Source: Streptomyces sp. Ag109_O5-1 (GTDB taxonomy: Bacteria; Actinomycetota; Actinomycetes; Streptomycetales; Streptomycetaceae). Taken from it: a stretch of DNA of 64,000 bases. The stretch spans positions 6,510,001 through 6,574,000 of the forward strand of contig NZ_RKQF01000001.1 of NCBI RefSeq assembly GCF_003814875.1. The letters run 5' to 3'. The notes under the pieces were generated by a model. The model had not been told where the DNA came from. It worked only from the letters and a program-made list of their open reading frames with translations, and made no database searches. Of this stretch, positions 1 through 8,209 are shown piece by piece. Position 1 is the stretch's first letter. Each line of letters opens with the position of its first letter. The position numbers and the translations under genes are program-made.

Positions 1-971
1 ACAACGCCAAGGGCCAGCTGCTCGCCGACGGCTCCTCCGCGCAGAAGAACGCGATCGACGCCTGGGTCAAGAACTTCTCGCAGGCCTGTGGTGTGCAGAT
101 CAACTACAAGGGCTCCGGCTCCGGCGCCGGTGTGACCGCCTTCACGCAGGGCCAGGTCGCCTTCGCCGGTTCCGACTCCGCGCTCAAGCCGGAAGAGGTC
201 ACCACCTCCAAGAAGGTCTGCTCCGGCGGCCAGGGCATCGACCTCCCGATGGTCGGCGGCGCGATCGCGATCGGTTACAACGTCCCGGGTGTCGACAACC
301 TGGTTCTGGACGCGCCGACCCTCGCCAAGATCTTCGACAGCAAGATCACCAACTGGAACGACGCGGCGATCAAGAAGCTGAACCCGACCGCCAAGCTCCC
401 GAACCTGAAGATCCAGGCGTTCCACCGCTCCGACGAGTCGGGTACGACGGACAACCTGACCAAGTACCTGATCGCCACCACCCCGGACAACTGGAAGTAC
501 TCCGGCGGCAAGGCCTGGCAGGCCAAGGGCGGTCAGTCCGCTCCGCAGTCCGCGGGTGTCGCCCAGCAGGTCAAGCAGACCTCCGGCGCCATCGGCTACT
601 TCGAGCTCTCCTACGTCTCGGACGGCATCAAGGCCGCCTCCATCGACACGGGCGCCAGCAAGCCGGTCGCCCCGTCGACCGCGTCCGCCACCGCCGACAT
701 CGCGGCCGCCCAGGTCGTCGGCACCGGCTCGGACCTGTCGCTGAAGCTCGACTACAAGACCAAGGCCGAGGGTGCGTACCCGATCAGCCTGGTCACCTAC
801 GAGATCGCCTGTGACAAGGGCAACAAGGCCGACACCCTCCCGGCGACGAAGGCGTTCCTGAACTACATCGCCAGCGAGGACGGCCAGAAGCTGCTCTCCA
901 CGATCAACTACGCCCCGATCCCCGACGAGATCATCGCCAAGGTCCGCACCACCGTCGCGAGCCTGAGCTAA
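1..971 (+). CDS. pstS: PstS, phosphate ABC transporter substrate-binding lipoprotein (5' partial)
   Basis: This binds inorganic phosphate outside the membrane and hands it to the PstCAB transporter. The reading frame is open from base 3 of the window, so the signal peptide and the start lie upstream of the window; the GTG at 93 is internal. The visible part begins LLADGSSAQKNAIDAW and contains the family motifs GSGSGAGVTAF, FAGSDSAL, FDSKITNWND and RSDESGTTDN, which line the phosphate pocket. The first three genes of pstSCAB read in order on this strand. PstS genes are normally under PhoP control in Streptomyces, but the promoter is outside the window, so PHO boxes cannot be seen. Identification is very secure. 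Confidence 0.97.
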   Translation, partial: NAKGQLLADGSSAQKNAIDAWVKNFSQACGVQINYKGSGSGAGVTAFTQGQVAFAGSDSALKPEEVTTSKKVCSGGQGIDLPMVGGAIAIGYNVPGVDNLVLDAPTLAKIFDSKITNWNDAAIKKLNPTAKLPNLKIQAFHRSDESGTTDNLTKYLIATTPDNWKYSGGKAWQAKGGQSAPQSAGVAQQVKQTSGAIGYFELSYVSDGIKAASIDTGASKPVAPSTASATADIAAAQVVGTGSDLSLKLDYKTKAEGAYPISLVTYEIACDKGNKADTLPATKAFLNYIASEDGQKLLSTINYAPIPDEIIAKVRTTVASLS

Positions 972-1117
972 AGATTCCGAGTGTGCGGCCGAGTTCCGGC
1001 AGGGACCCGGCCGCACCGTCCGGTGCACCGCCGCCCGGAGCCGTACACCCCACAAAACCGGGGCGTACGGCTTCTCCGAGCCGCCCCTCAGGGCGACTCC
1101 GCAGACCGGAGAACCCG

Positions 1118-2125
1118 ATGGACATATCGACGCAGACAACAGACGCATCTCCCCCCACCCCCCAGCCTTCCGTGGTCCAGCAGAAGCGCAACGCCCGCGG
1201 CGCCACCCGCGCCGGCGACCGCGTCTTCCTCGGCCTCTCCCGTGGATCCGGCATCCTGCTGCTGGTGATCATGGCCGCCATCGCGGTCTTCCTCACCTAC
1301 CGGGCGTCCCTCGCGATCAGCAAGGACCACGGCAACTTCCTGACCACCTTCGAGTGGAACACCAACCTCATCCCGCCGAGCTTCGGCATCGCGGTCCTGG
1401 CCTTCGGCACGGTCGTCTCCTCGATCATCGCCATGGCCATCGCGGTCCCGATCGCGGTCGCGATCGCGCTGTTCATCACGCACTACGCACCGCGCCGGAT
1501 CGGCGGCCTGGTCGCCTACGTGATCGACCTGCTCGCCGCCGTGCCGTCCATCGTGTACGGCCTCTGGGGCGGTCTGATCCTCGTACCGCACATGACCGGC
1601 CTGTTCAGCTGGCTGAACGACTTCTTCGGCTGGACCGGCATCTTCTCCTGGGACGGCGGCGCGCCGCGCTCGATGCTCACCGTCGGCATCCTGCTCGCGA
1701 TCATGATCCTGCCGGTCATCACCAACGTGAGCCGCGAGGTCTTCCGCCAGGTCCCGCAGATGCACGAGGAGGCCGCACTGGCCCTCGGCGCCACGCGCTG
1801 GGAGGTCATCCGCATGGCGGTGCTGCCCTTCGGGCGTTCCGGCGTGATCTCCGCCTCGATGCTCGGTCTCGGCCGCGCGCTCGGCGAGACGATGGCCGTC
1901 GCCACTGTGCTCTCCCCCGACTTCGACATCCACGCCAGCCTGCTCAACCCGGGCGGCGGCACCTTCGCCCAGAACATCGCCAGCAAGTTCAGCGAGGCGA
2001 CCGCGGACGGCCGTGACGCGCTGATCGCGTCCGGTCTGGTCCTGTTCGTCATCACCCTGCTGGTCAACGGCGCGGCCCGCATCATCATCCAGCGCCGCGC
2101 GGAGTACTCGGGGGCCAACGCATGA
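1118..2125 (+). CDS. pstC: PstC, phosphate ABC transporter permease
   Basis: One of the two membrane subunits of the high-affinity phosphate importer. The frame is open from 983, but I chose the ATG at 1118 because GGAG lies 7-10 bases upstream and the earlier residues are Pro/Arg-rich noncoding-looking sequence. The resulting 335 aa protein has about six hydrophobic helices and the permease EAA-like loop (EEAALALGATRWEVIRMAVLP). It follows pstS after 146 bp and its stop overlaps the pstA start by four bases (ATGA), indicating translational coupling. Confidence 0.95.
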   Translation: MDISTQTTDASPPTPQPSVVQQKRNARGATRAGDRVFLGLSRGSGILLLVIMAAIAVFLTYRASLAISKDHGNFLTTFEWNTNLIPPSFGIAVLAFGTVVSSIIAMAIAVPIAVAIALFITHYAPRRIGGLVAYVIDLLAAVPSIVYGLWGGLILVPHMTGLFSWLNDFFGWTGIFSWDGGAPRSMLTVGILLAIMILPVITNVSREVFRQVPQMHEEAALALGATRWEVIRMAVLPFGRSGVISASMLGLGRALGETMAVATVLSPDFDIHASLLNPGGGTFAQNIASKFSEATADGRDALIASGLVLFVITLLVNGAARIIIQRRAEYSGANA

Positions 2126-3183
2126 GCACCGCAGCAGTCGCCGACAAGCGCCCCAGCACCCTGCAAGGCGCCAGCCTCCCCAAGTGGTCCCCCTACGCCA
2201 TCGTCGGCGGGTCCATCGTCCTCGGCGTGGTCATCGGCCTCGTCGGCGGCCTGGACAGCAAGATCCAGTGGGGTCTGATCGCCGGCCTCCTCTATGTCTT
2301 CGGCACCTACGGCATCGCCGCCAGGGTCGAGGGCAAGCGCCAGGCCAAGGACCGCGTCGCGACCTCCCTGGTCTGGGTCGCCTTCGTCGTCGCCGTGATC
2401 CCGCTGGTCTCCCTGATCTGGGTGACCATCTCACGCGGTGTGAAGGTCCTGGACCCCTACTTCCTCAGTCACTCCATGGGTGTCGTCGCCGACTCCGAGG
2501 CCGGCGGTGGTGCCTACGCGGCCATCATCGGCTCCCTGGAGCAGGTCGGCCTCGCCACCCTGATCGGTGCGCCGATCGGCATCCTCACCGCCGTCTACCT
2601 CGTCGAGTACGGGCGCGGCCGCCTCGCCAAGGCCGTCACCTTCTTCGTCGACGTCATGACCGGTATCCCGTCGATCGTCGCGGGTCTGTTCATCCTCAGC
2701 CTCATGCTGATCTTCGACATGCAGCCCTTCGGCTTCGCCGGATCGCTGGCCCTGGCCATCCTGATGATGCCGGTGGTCGTGCGCTCCACCGAGGAGATGC
2801 TCAAGCTCGTCCCGAACGAGCTGCGTGAGGCGTCCCTGGCGCTCGGCGTGCCCAAGTGGCGCACCATCCTTAAGGTGGTCCTGCCGACCTCCATCGGCGG
2901 CATCACCACCGGCGTCATGCTGGCCATCGCCCGTATCGCGGGCGAGACCGCGCCGGTGCTGCTGCTGGTGTTCGGCAACCCGTTCATCAACAACAACCCC
3001 TTCGAGGGTGCGCAGTCGTCGCTGCCGCTGTTCATCTACCAGCAGTACGCGAACAGCGCCGGTGCCAACGCGGCGTACGACCGTGCCTGGGCGGCCTCGC
3101 TCACGCTGATCGCCTTCGTGATGATCCTGAACCTGGTGGCCCGCGGCATCGCCCGCTGGAAGGCCCCCAAGACCGGTCGCTGA
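2122..3183 (+). CDS. pstA: PstA, phosphate ABC transporter permease
   Basis: Second membrane subunit of the phosphate importer; 353 aa with an N-terminal extension carrying two extra hydrophobic segments before the usual permease core. The coupling loop reads LREASLALGVPKWRTILKVVLP and is followed by the typical GETAPVLL segment. The start overlaps the pstC stop (ATGA). The gap to pstB is 41 bp with no terminator, so the four genes probably share a transcript. Confidence 0.95.
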   Translation: MSTAAVADKRPSTLQGASLPKWSPYAIVGGSIVLGVVIGLVGGLDSKIQWGLIAGLLYVFGTYGIAARVEGKRQAKDRVATSLVWVAFVVAVIPLVSLIWVTISRGVKVLDPYFLSHSMGVVADSEAGGGAYAAIIGSLEQVGLATLIGAPIGILTAVYLVEYGRGRLAKAVTFFVDVMTGIPSIVAGLFILSLMLIFDMQPFGFAGSLALAILMMPVVVRSTEEMLKLVPNELREASLALGVPKWRTILKVVLPTSIGGITTGVMLAIARIAGETAPVLLLVFGNPFINNNPFEGAQSSLPLFIYQQYANSAGANAAYDRAWAASLTLIAFVMILNLVARGIARWKAPKTGR

Positions 3184-3224
3184 CGCGGCCCAACAGCGAC
3201 CGACTGTCTGGAAGTGAAGAAGTA

Positions 3225-4001
3225 ATGTCCAAGCGAATCGACGTAAGCGGGCTCACCGCCTACTACGGCTCCCACAAGGCCATCGACGACATCTCGATGA
3301 ACATAGAGCCGCGCACGGTCACGGCGTTCATCGGCCCCTCCGGCTGCGGCAAGTCGACGTTCCTGCGCACGCTCAACCGTATGCACGAGGTCACCCCCGG
3401 CGGCCGCGTCGAGGGCAAGGTCCTCCTCGACGACGAGAACCTGTACGCCGCCAACATCGACCCGGTGGCGGTGCGCCGCGAGATCGGCATGGTGTTCCAG
3501 CGTCCGAACCCGTTCCCCACCATGTCGATCTTCGACAACGTGGCCGCGGGTCTGAAGCTGAACGGCAGCTACAAGAAGAGCGAGCTCACCGAGATCGTCG
3601 AGAAGTCGCTCAAGGGCGCGAACCTCTGGAACGAGGTCAAGGACCGCCTGAACAAGCCGGGTTCCGGCCTGTCCGGTGGTCAGCAGCAGCGTCTCTGCAT
3701 CGCCCGCGCCATCGCGGTCGAGCCGAAGGTCCTGCTCATGGACGAGCCCTGCTCCGCCCTCGACCCGATCTCCACCCTTGCCATCGAGGACCTGATCGGT
3801 GAGCTGAAGGAGCGCTTCACGATCGTCATCGTGACGCACAACATGCAGCAGGCGGCGCGTGTCTCCGACCGTACGGCGTTCTTCAACCTCGCCGCGGTCG
3901 GCCAGCCCGGCAAGCTGATCGAGATCGACGACACGGAGCGCATCTTCTCCAACCCGTCGGTCCAGGCGACCGAGGACTACATCTCCGGTCGCTTCGGCTG
4001 A
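3225..4001 (+). CDS. pstB: PstB, phosphate ABC transporter ATPase
   Basis: Cytoplasmic ATPase that powers PstCA. The 258 aa protein has Walker A GPSGCGKST, the family-specific FQRPNPFP stretch after the Q-loop, the signature LSGGQQQR, Walker B VLLMDEP and the switch histidine in IVTHNMQQ. Length matches the family. The ATG is preceded by GAAG-type ribosome-binding bases. It is the last gene of pstSCAB and is followed by two hairpins. Confidence 0.97.
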   Translation: MSKRIDVSGLTAYYGSHKAIDDISMNIEPRTVTAFIGPSGCGKSTFLRTLNRMHEVTPGGRVEGKVLLDDENLYAANIDPVAVRREIGMVFQRPNPFPTMSIFDNVAAGLKLNGSYKKSELTEIVEKSLKGANLWNEVKDRLNKPGSGLSGGQQQRLCIARAIAVEPKVLLMDEPCSALDPISTLAIEDLIGELKERFTIVIVTHNMQQAARVSDRTAFFNLAAVGQPGKLIEIDDTERIFSNPSVQATEDYISGRFG

Positions 4002-4020
4002 GCCGAGGTTTCCACCGACC

Positions 4021-4100
4021 CCTCGCGGTGCTGCATGGCGGTGCCACCGCGAGGATGCAAAAGGGCCCGCCCCTGGCTCCCGGGGGCGGGCCCGTCCTTT
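4021..4100 (+). terminator. Two stacked hairpins after pstB
   Basis: A perfect 10-bp inverted repeat (CCTCGCGGTG at 4021-4030, complement at 4045-4054) is followed by a perfect 11-bp one (GGGCCCGCCCC at 4063-4073, complement at 4083-4093) and then GTCCTTTTCC. The second has a T-rich tail and looks like the intrinsic terminator of the pst operon. The first lacks a T tract and may protect the mRNA 3' end. Confidence 0.75.
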
Positions 4101-4104
4101 TCCC

Positions 4105-4156
4105 TCCACCTGCCCACCCGCCCACCCGACTCGGTCCGTGGAGAGGCGAGGTCGAG
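4105..4156 (+). repeat. Dispersed repeat type C (copy 1)
   Basis: A stretch reading CCCACCCGACTCGGTCCG followed by TGGAGAGGCGAGGTCGAGG is nearly repeated at about 32318-32366, downstream of another gene. Both copies sit just after a gene end. Function unknown. The remaining sequence from 4157 to 4297 contains no convincing gene. Confidence 0.55.
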
Positions 4157-4297
4157 GACGATGGGCTGCTGCCCGAAGACGGCCGCGGGTGGGCTGTGCC
4201 GCGGCTGCAGAGGGCGGGAAGCTGTCGCGTGGCGGCCGCGGGCGGGTTGTGGCTGGTCGCGCCCACGCGGCGGTAGCCGCAAATCAAACAGAGCCTC

Positions 4298-4320
4298 GCG
4301 CCCCCGGCGGGGCGCTTTTT
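4298..4320 (+). terminator. Intrinsic terminator
   Basis: Perfect 7-bp stem (GCGCCCC / GGGGCGC) with a CGGC loop, followed directly by TTTTT. It lies in the region between the convergent pst and pit operons and could stop residual readthrough from pst. A partial copy of the dispersed GCGCAGTTCC repeat lies shortly after it (about 4415-4450). Confidence 0.75.
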
Positions 4321-4507
4321 CCGCAGGTTTCTTTCTTTCCGCCGCGACGGTGCTCAGCCACGGTGGTGGAGTTCGGTGGTGCTGTCGCGGCGGGTGCTGC
4401 GCCGTTGTGGCCGGTCGCGCAGTTCCTCGTGCCCCCAGGGGGTGTCCTGCTCCGCCTATGGCCGCAGGCCCGTCCTTTCTCGGCCTCGGCTCTCCGCGGC
4501 AAGGGGG

Positions 4508-5506
4508 CTAGAGGAACGCGAGGTCGATGACGCCGAACGCCGCTGCTGCGACCAGTGCTGCTGCCGGCATCGTGATGAACCAGCCCAGGACGATGTTCTT
4601 GGCCACGCCCCAGCGGACCGCGTTCACGCGCTTCGTCGCGCCGACGCCCATGATGGCCGAGGTGATGACGTGGGTCGTGGAGATCGGCGCCTTGAAGAGG
4701 TACGCCGTGGTGAACATGATCGACGCACCGGTGGCCTCCGCGGCGAAGCCCTGCGGCGGGTCGAGTTCGATGATCTTGCGGCCGAGCGTGCGCATGATGC
4801 GCCAGCCGCCGGCGTAGGTGCCGAGGGAGAGCATCAGGGCACAGACGATCTTGACCCAGGCCGGGATCGGGTCGCCGTACGTCTCATGGCCGGAAATCAC
4901 CAGTGCCATGACGACGACGCCCATCGTCTTCTGTGCGTCCTGGAGGCCGTGTCCGAGCGCCATGCCGGCCGCGGAGACGGTCTGGGCCATACGGAAGCCG
5001 CGCTTCGCCTTGTGCGGGTTGGAGCGGCGGAAGATCCACATGATGGCCGTCATGACCAGGTAGCCGAGGAGGAGGCCGACGACCGGCGACAGGAACATCG
5101 GGATGATGATCTTGTCGACGACGCCGTTCCAGAGGACCTCCGTGCCGCCGGCCAGGGCCGCGCCCACCAGGCCGCCGAACAGCGCGTGGGAGGAGGACGA
5201 GGGCAGGCCGAAGTACCAGGTGACGAGGTTCCAGACGATCGCGCCGACCAGCGCCGCGAAGAGGATGCCCATGCCCTTGGAGCCCTGGGGCGTCTGGATC
5301 AGGCCTTCGCTGACGGTCTTGGCGACCCCGGTTCCGAAGAACGCGCCGGCCAGGTTCATCACCGCGGCCATGGCGAGAGCCGCCCGCGGGGTCAGCGCCC
5401 GCGTCGACACCGACGTCGCGATCGCGTTCGCCGAGTCGTGGAAACCGTTCGTATATGTGAAGAAGAGCGCGACCAGGATGGTCAGAATGAGCGCGAAGGT
5501 GTCCAT
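4508..5506 (-). CDS. pit: Pit-family low-affinity inorganic phosphate transporter
   Basis: Proton- or cation-coupled phosphate permease of the PiT family, 332 aa. Both family signature repeats are present: FTYTNGFHDSANAIAT near the N-terminus and STTHVITSAIMGVGATKR near the C-terminus, each in a hydrophobic half. It starts 7 bp after the DUF47 gene, so the two are cotranscribed; this pairing is typical of PiT systems. It faces the high-affinity pst operon tail to tail, giving the cell both uptake modes in one place. Confidence 0.93.
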   Translation of the reverse strand: MDTFALILTILVALFFTYTNGFHDSANAIATSVSTRALTPRAALAMAAVMNLAGAFFGTGVAKTVSEGLIQTPQGSKGMGILFAALVGAIVWNLVTWYFGLPSSSSHALFGGLVGAALAGGTEVLWNGVVDKIIIPMFLSPVVGLLLGYLVMTAIMWIFRRSNPHKAKRGFRMAQTVSAAGMALGHGLQDAQKTMGVVVMALVISGHETYGDPIPAWVKIVCALMLSLGTYAGGWRIMRTLGRKIIELDPPQGFAAEATGASIMFTTAYLFKAPISTTHVITSAIMGVGATKRVNAVRWGVAKNIVLGWFITMPAAALVAAAAFGVIDLAFL

Positions 5507-5513
5507 CGACGGC

Positions 5514-6134
5514 TCAGGACTCCTTGACGGCGATGGTCTCCACCGTGTTCGCCACGTGCTCGAACGCGTCCGCCGCCTCTTCCAGGACGTCCACGATCTG
5601 CTTGAGCTTCAGCACCTCGATCGCGTCGTACTTGCCGTTGAAGAGGTGGGCGAGAAGCTTGCGGTGGATCTGGTCGGCCTGGTTCTCCAGCCGGTTGACC
5701 TCGATCCAGTACTCGGTGAGGTTGTCCATCGTGCGCAGGTTGGGCATCGCCTCGGCCGTCAGGTCGGCGGCGCGGGCCAGCACCTCGATCTGCTGCTCGA
5801 CGCCCTTCGGCAGTTCCTCGACGTTGTAGAGGACGACCAGGTCGACGGCCTCCTCCATGAAGTCCATGATGTCGTCGAGGGAGGACGCGAGGGAGTAGAT
5901 GTCCTCGCGGTCGAAGGGCGTGATGAACGAGGAGTTCAGCTGGTGGAAGATCGCGTGCGTGGCGTCGTCACCTGCGTGTTCCGCTGCCCGCATACGCTCT
6001 GCGATCTCGGCCCGGGCAGACGCGTCCGCCCCGAGCAGTTCCATCAGGAGTTTCGAGCCCGTGACGATGTTGTCCGCGGACGCGGCGAACATGTCGTAGA
6101 AGCTCGTCTCCCTGGGGGTCAGACGAAAGCGCAC
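5514..6134 (-). CDS. DUF47/PhoU-like phosphate transport regulator
   Basis: All-helical 206 aa protein of the DUF47 (TIGR00153, PhoU-related) family, beginning MRFRLTPRETSFYDMF. Acidic ExxxD-type repeats, which bind metal clusters in PhoU relatives, are visible (for example DREDIYSLASSLDDIMD). It is first gene of the pair with pit and probably gates that transporter. Its upstream region is shared divergently with csoR. Confidence 0.9.
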   Translation of the reverse strand: MRFRLTPRETSFYDMFAASADNIVTGSKLLMELLGADASARAEIAERMRAAEHAGDDATHAIFHQLNSSFITPFDREDIYSLASSLDDIMDFMEEAVDLVVLYNVEELPKGVEQQIEVLARAADLTAEAMPNLRTMDNLTEYWIEVNRLENQADQIHRKLLAHLFNGKYDAIEVLKLKQIVDVLEEAADAFEHVANTVETIAVKES

Positions 6135-6287
6135 TTGGGGTCCTCGGTATGCATGGGTTTCGGTCAGGCTGATGCTAAGCGCATCATCCGGCCACGGCTA
6201 ATGGGCGGGCTTCCAGTTTCGCCCATCGTGCAAGTTGATCAGCACTGGGGCGTCCCGAGGGCCCTATACCCAGCAAAGTTCGTTACC

Positions 6288-6308
6288 ATATACCCACTAG
6301 GGGTATAT
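6288..6308. promoter_or_regulatory. CsoR-type operator
   Basis: Perfect 8-bp inverted repeat ATATACCC / GGGTATAT with the 5-base spacer ACTAG. G-tract palindromes of this form (TACCC...GGGTA) are the known binding sites of copper-sensing CsoR proteins. It lies 23 bp before the csoR start, so autoregulation by Cu(I) is likely. A half-site (CTATACCC) occurs at about 6264. Confidence 0.85.
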
Positions 6309-6331
6309 GTCTCGACGATGCGGAGGACGCG

Positions 6332-6670
6332 ATGACGACCACCGAGGCCGGCGCCACGACGCCCTCCGGAAGCGGGACTCCGGCGGCCACGCACGGCTAC
6401 CACAAACAGAAGGACGAGCACCTCAAGCGGCTGCGCCGGATCGAGGGGCAGATCCGGGGCCTGCAGCGCATGGTCGACGAGGACACCTACTGCATCGACA
6501 TACTCACCCAGGTCTCCGCCTCCACCAAGGCCCTGCAGTCCTTTGCGCTGCAGTTGCTGGAGGAGCACCTGCGGCACTGCGTCGCCGACGCGGCCGTCAA
6601 GGGCGGCGACGAGATCGACGCGAAGGTGGAAGAGGCCACCGCGGCCATCGCCCGCATGCTGCGGACCTGA
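6332..6670 (+). CDS. csoR: CsoR-family copper-sensing repressor
   Basis: Small all-helical repressor, 112 aa, that releases DNA on binding Cu(I). The core HLKRLRRIEGQIRGLQRMV is typical of the DUF156 family. The Cu ligands are present: Cys54 (in DTYC), His79 and Cys83 (EEHLRHC). A GGAGG ribosome-binding site lies 5-9 bases upstream of the ATG. The operator just upstream supports the copper assignment over the related nickel (RcnR) or formaldehyde (FrmR) types. No copper ATPase is adjacent, so its regulon is elsewhere. Confidence 0.93.
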   Translation: MTTTEAGATTPSGSGTPAATHGYHKQKDEHLKRLRRIEGQIRGLQRMVDEDTYCIDILTQVSASTKALQSFALQLLEEHLRHCVADAAVKGGDEIDAKVEEATAAIARMLRT

Positions 6671-6685
6671 TCGGGGCCGCCGCCG

Positions 6686-6853
6686 TCAGAGGGCCTCGCG
6701 CTCCTCGGCCACTCTCAGCACCTCGTCGATGCTCTCCAGGCTCAGCCGGTCCTCGGCGGCCGACGCCGCGATGATCAGCTCACCGCACAGCTCGATCTCG
6801 GCGAGGGCCACGTGGTCCTGGACTGCCGTACCGCCGACCGGAGCCACGTGCAT
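6686..6853 (-). CDS. Small acidic protein of unknown function (55 aa)
   Basis: Short gene with ATG at 6853 preceded by an AGAGG ribosome-binding site. The product starts MHVAPVGGTAVQDH and continues into a Glu/Leu-rich amphipathic helix (DRLSLESIDEVLRVAEERE), with a single Cys at position 23. Codon third positions are GC-rich as in the neighbours, which supports a real gene. I recall similar small proteins in other Streptomyces at this place, but know no function. It is convergent with csoR. Confidence 0.75.
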   Translation of the reverse strand: MHVAPVGGTAVQDHVALAEIELCGELIIAASAAEDRLSLESIDEVLRVAEEREAL

Positions 6854-6957
6854 CACCTCTTCTCTGCCGTCACCGACTTCCTAGAGTAGGCAGCGGTCTA
6901 CACAACGCGCATGGCACGGACGGGCTAGTTCACAGGTTGTACAGAGCCGATTCCGGA

Positions 6958-7812
6958 CTAGTGCGCTGGCTGGTTTTCGGCGATCCGACCCGCGTAGATG
7001 TCCCGGGAACGCGGCAGCTTCACGTCCACGGGGGTCCCGAAGTCGTACAGCAGCGTCGTCGAGGCGACCGCCACGGTGTCCTTGCTGCTGTCGTTGACGA
7101 AGCTGAACCGCTCCCGCAGTTTGCGGATACGGCCCTGGTCGTCGAGGTACGCGTCGAACGGGACTTCGGCCGTGGCGAACCCTTTTGCCGCGGCGGCCAG
7201 CGAGGCCCTGTTGCCGGGAGAGGCCGCGCGGGCCGCGGTGGCCAGGTCGGCGGTGCCCCGGTAGTGCCGCACCTCGGTCCCGGCGAGCTCGGTCTTCCCG
7301 AGGTACGTCGCGGTGCGGGTGCCGCGCAGCAGCTCGGCCGCGGCGAACGGGTCGGTCGCGCCGCCGGTGACCAGGTTGCCGTCGGAGAGGGCCGTGGTCT
7401 CCACGCGGACCCATTTGTCGGCGGGCACCCCGGCGCCCCGGTTCTTCATGAACAGCGCGCCCGGAGCGAGGAGTTCGGTGATCGGACGGTGTTCGGAGGC
7501 ACCGGTGGGGTCCTGCGGGAGCACGACCGTGAGCCTGCCGAGCTGCCTGTCGTAGTCGTAGACGCCCTTGCCGCGGATGGTGACCCGGGTGCCGCCGGTC
7601 GCCATCTCCATCGACGTCGTCGCCTTGGACGTGCCGGTGCTCCGCAAGGTGTCCGCCGCGCGGGTGAGGAAGGTGACCGTGTTGTCGCCGGTCGCGCCGC
7701 CGGCGCCTTCCGCCGTGGCGCCGCCGCAGCCGGTGGCGCAGGCGCCGAGGCCGACCACGAGTCCCACGGTGACGGCCGTCTTCCCGGTGCGCCTGTGCTG
7801 CCGCCGATCCAT
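6958..7812 (-). CDS. Secreted lipoprotein, LolA/LppX-like
   Basis: Predicted lipoprotein. From the ATG at 7812 it has a basic n-region (MDRRQHRRTGK), a hydrophobic stretch and the lipobox LGAC, after which the mature protein is Gly/Ala-rich and then beta-rich. Overall size (about 284 aa) and pattern resemble actinobacterial LppX/LprG-type lipoproteins that carry lipids. A GTG at 7845 in frame is an alternative start adding 11 residues. It is monocistronic. Confidence 0.82.
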   Translation of the reverse strand: MDRRQHRRTGKTAVTVGLVVGLGACATGCGGATAEGAGGATGDNTVTFLTRAADTLRSTGTSKATTSMEMATGGTRVTIRGKGVYDYDRQLGRLTVVLPQDPTGASEHRPITELLAPGALFMKNRGAGVPADKWVRVETTALSDGNLVTGGATDPFAAAELLRGTRTATYLGKTELAGTEVRHYRGTADLATAARAASPGNRASLAAAAKGFATAEVPFDAYLDDQGRIRKLRERFSFVNDSSKDTVAVASTTLLYDFGTPVDVKLPRSRDIYAGRIAENQPAH

Positions 7813-7913
7813 CGCCTGCCTACCCCCAGCCGGTACGTCCGTCACGGGCCCCCTGTCGTTCCGGTTAACGAGGGGTGGGAGGGGCCGTCACGCATACCGG
7901 CGCTTTACCGAGG

Positions 7914-8105
7914 GTGGGTAACGTTGTCAGCGTGGCGCAGGAGGATGGTTCCGGGCGGGCCCTGCACGGGGCGGAACATGACGCGGGCACGGTGGAGCAG
8001 GGGCGGTTCTGTTTCGCCCGGTGCACATGTGGGTGGCGGGGACCGGCCCGGCGGGCGAGAAGCCTTGCGCGTGCGGATGCGGAAGGGCACTTGGCCGGGG
8101 GGTGA
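7914..8105 (+). CDS. Small CxCGW protein, unknown function
   Basis: Short frame encoding about 63 aa. The core GRFCFARCTCGWRGPARRAR resembles a motif I recall from many small Streptomyces proteins (Cys-x-Cys-Gly-Trp-x-Gly-Pro-Ala-Arg-Arg). This argues for a real gene, perhaps a metal-binding or nucleic-acid-binding miniprotein. The start is uncertain: GTG at 7914, which has AGG upstream, or GTG at 7932. It is divergent from the lipoprotein gene. Confidence 0.5.
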   Translation: MGNVVSVAQEDGSGRALHGAEHDAGTVEQGRFCFARCTCGWRGPARRARSLARADAEGHLAGG

Positions 8106-8118
8106 GTTGAGGTTGTGC

Positions 8119-8204
8119 TTCGGCTGCGGGCCGGTGGGGGCTTGTCGCGCAGTTCCTCCCCCAGCCTTCGGCCGGGGGTACCCCCAGCGCCCCTGAGGGG
8201 CGCG
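8119..8204 (+). repeat. Dispersed GC-rich repeat type A, with terminator-like hairpin
   Basis: Contains GCTGCGGGCCGGTGGGGGC, GTCGCGCAGTTCCTC and a nested palindromic insert around GGCCGGGGGTACCCCC. It ends in a perfect 7-bp hairpin (GCGCCCC TGA GGGGCGC). The same order of blocks occurs in reverse orientation at 12223-12312, and shorter versions occur at about 4385-4450, 27931-27990 and 32540-32600. It lies at the end of the Nudix gene and may end transcription from both sides. Confidence 0.7.
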
Positions 8205-8209
8205 TTTCC

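Noticed and set aside
1088..1933. 281 aa frame on the minus strand over pstC
   Set aside because: Composition is highly charged and repetitive (RDRDRDR), typical of antisense frames over transmembrane genes.
4028..4530. Several overlapping plus-strand frames after pstB
   Set aside because: They run through hairpins and repeats and have Arg/Gly/Pro-rich shadow composition.
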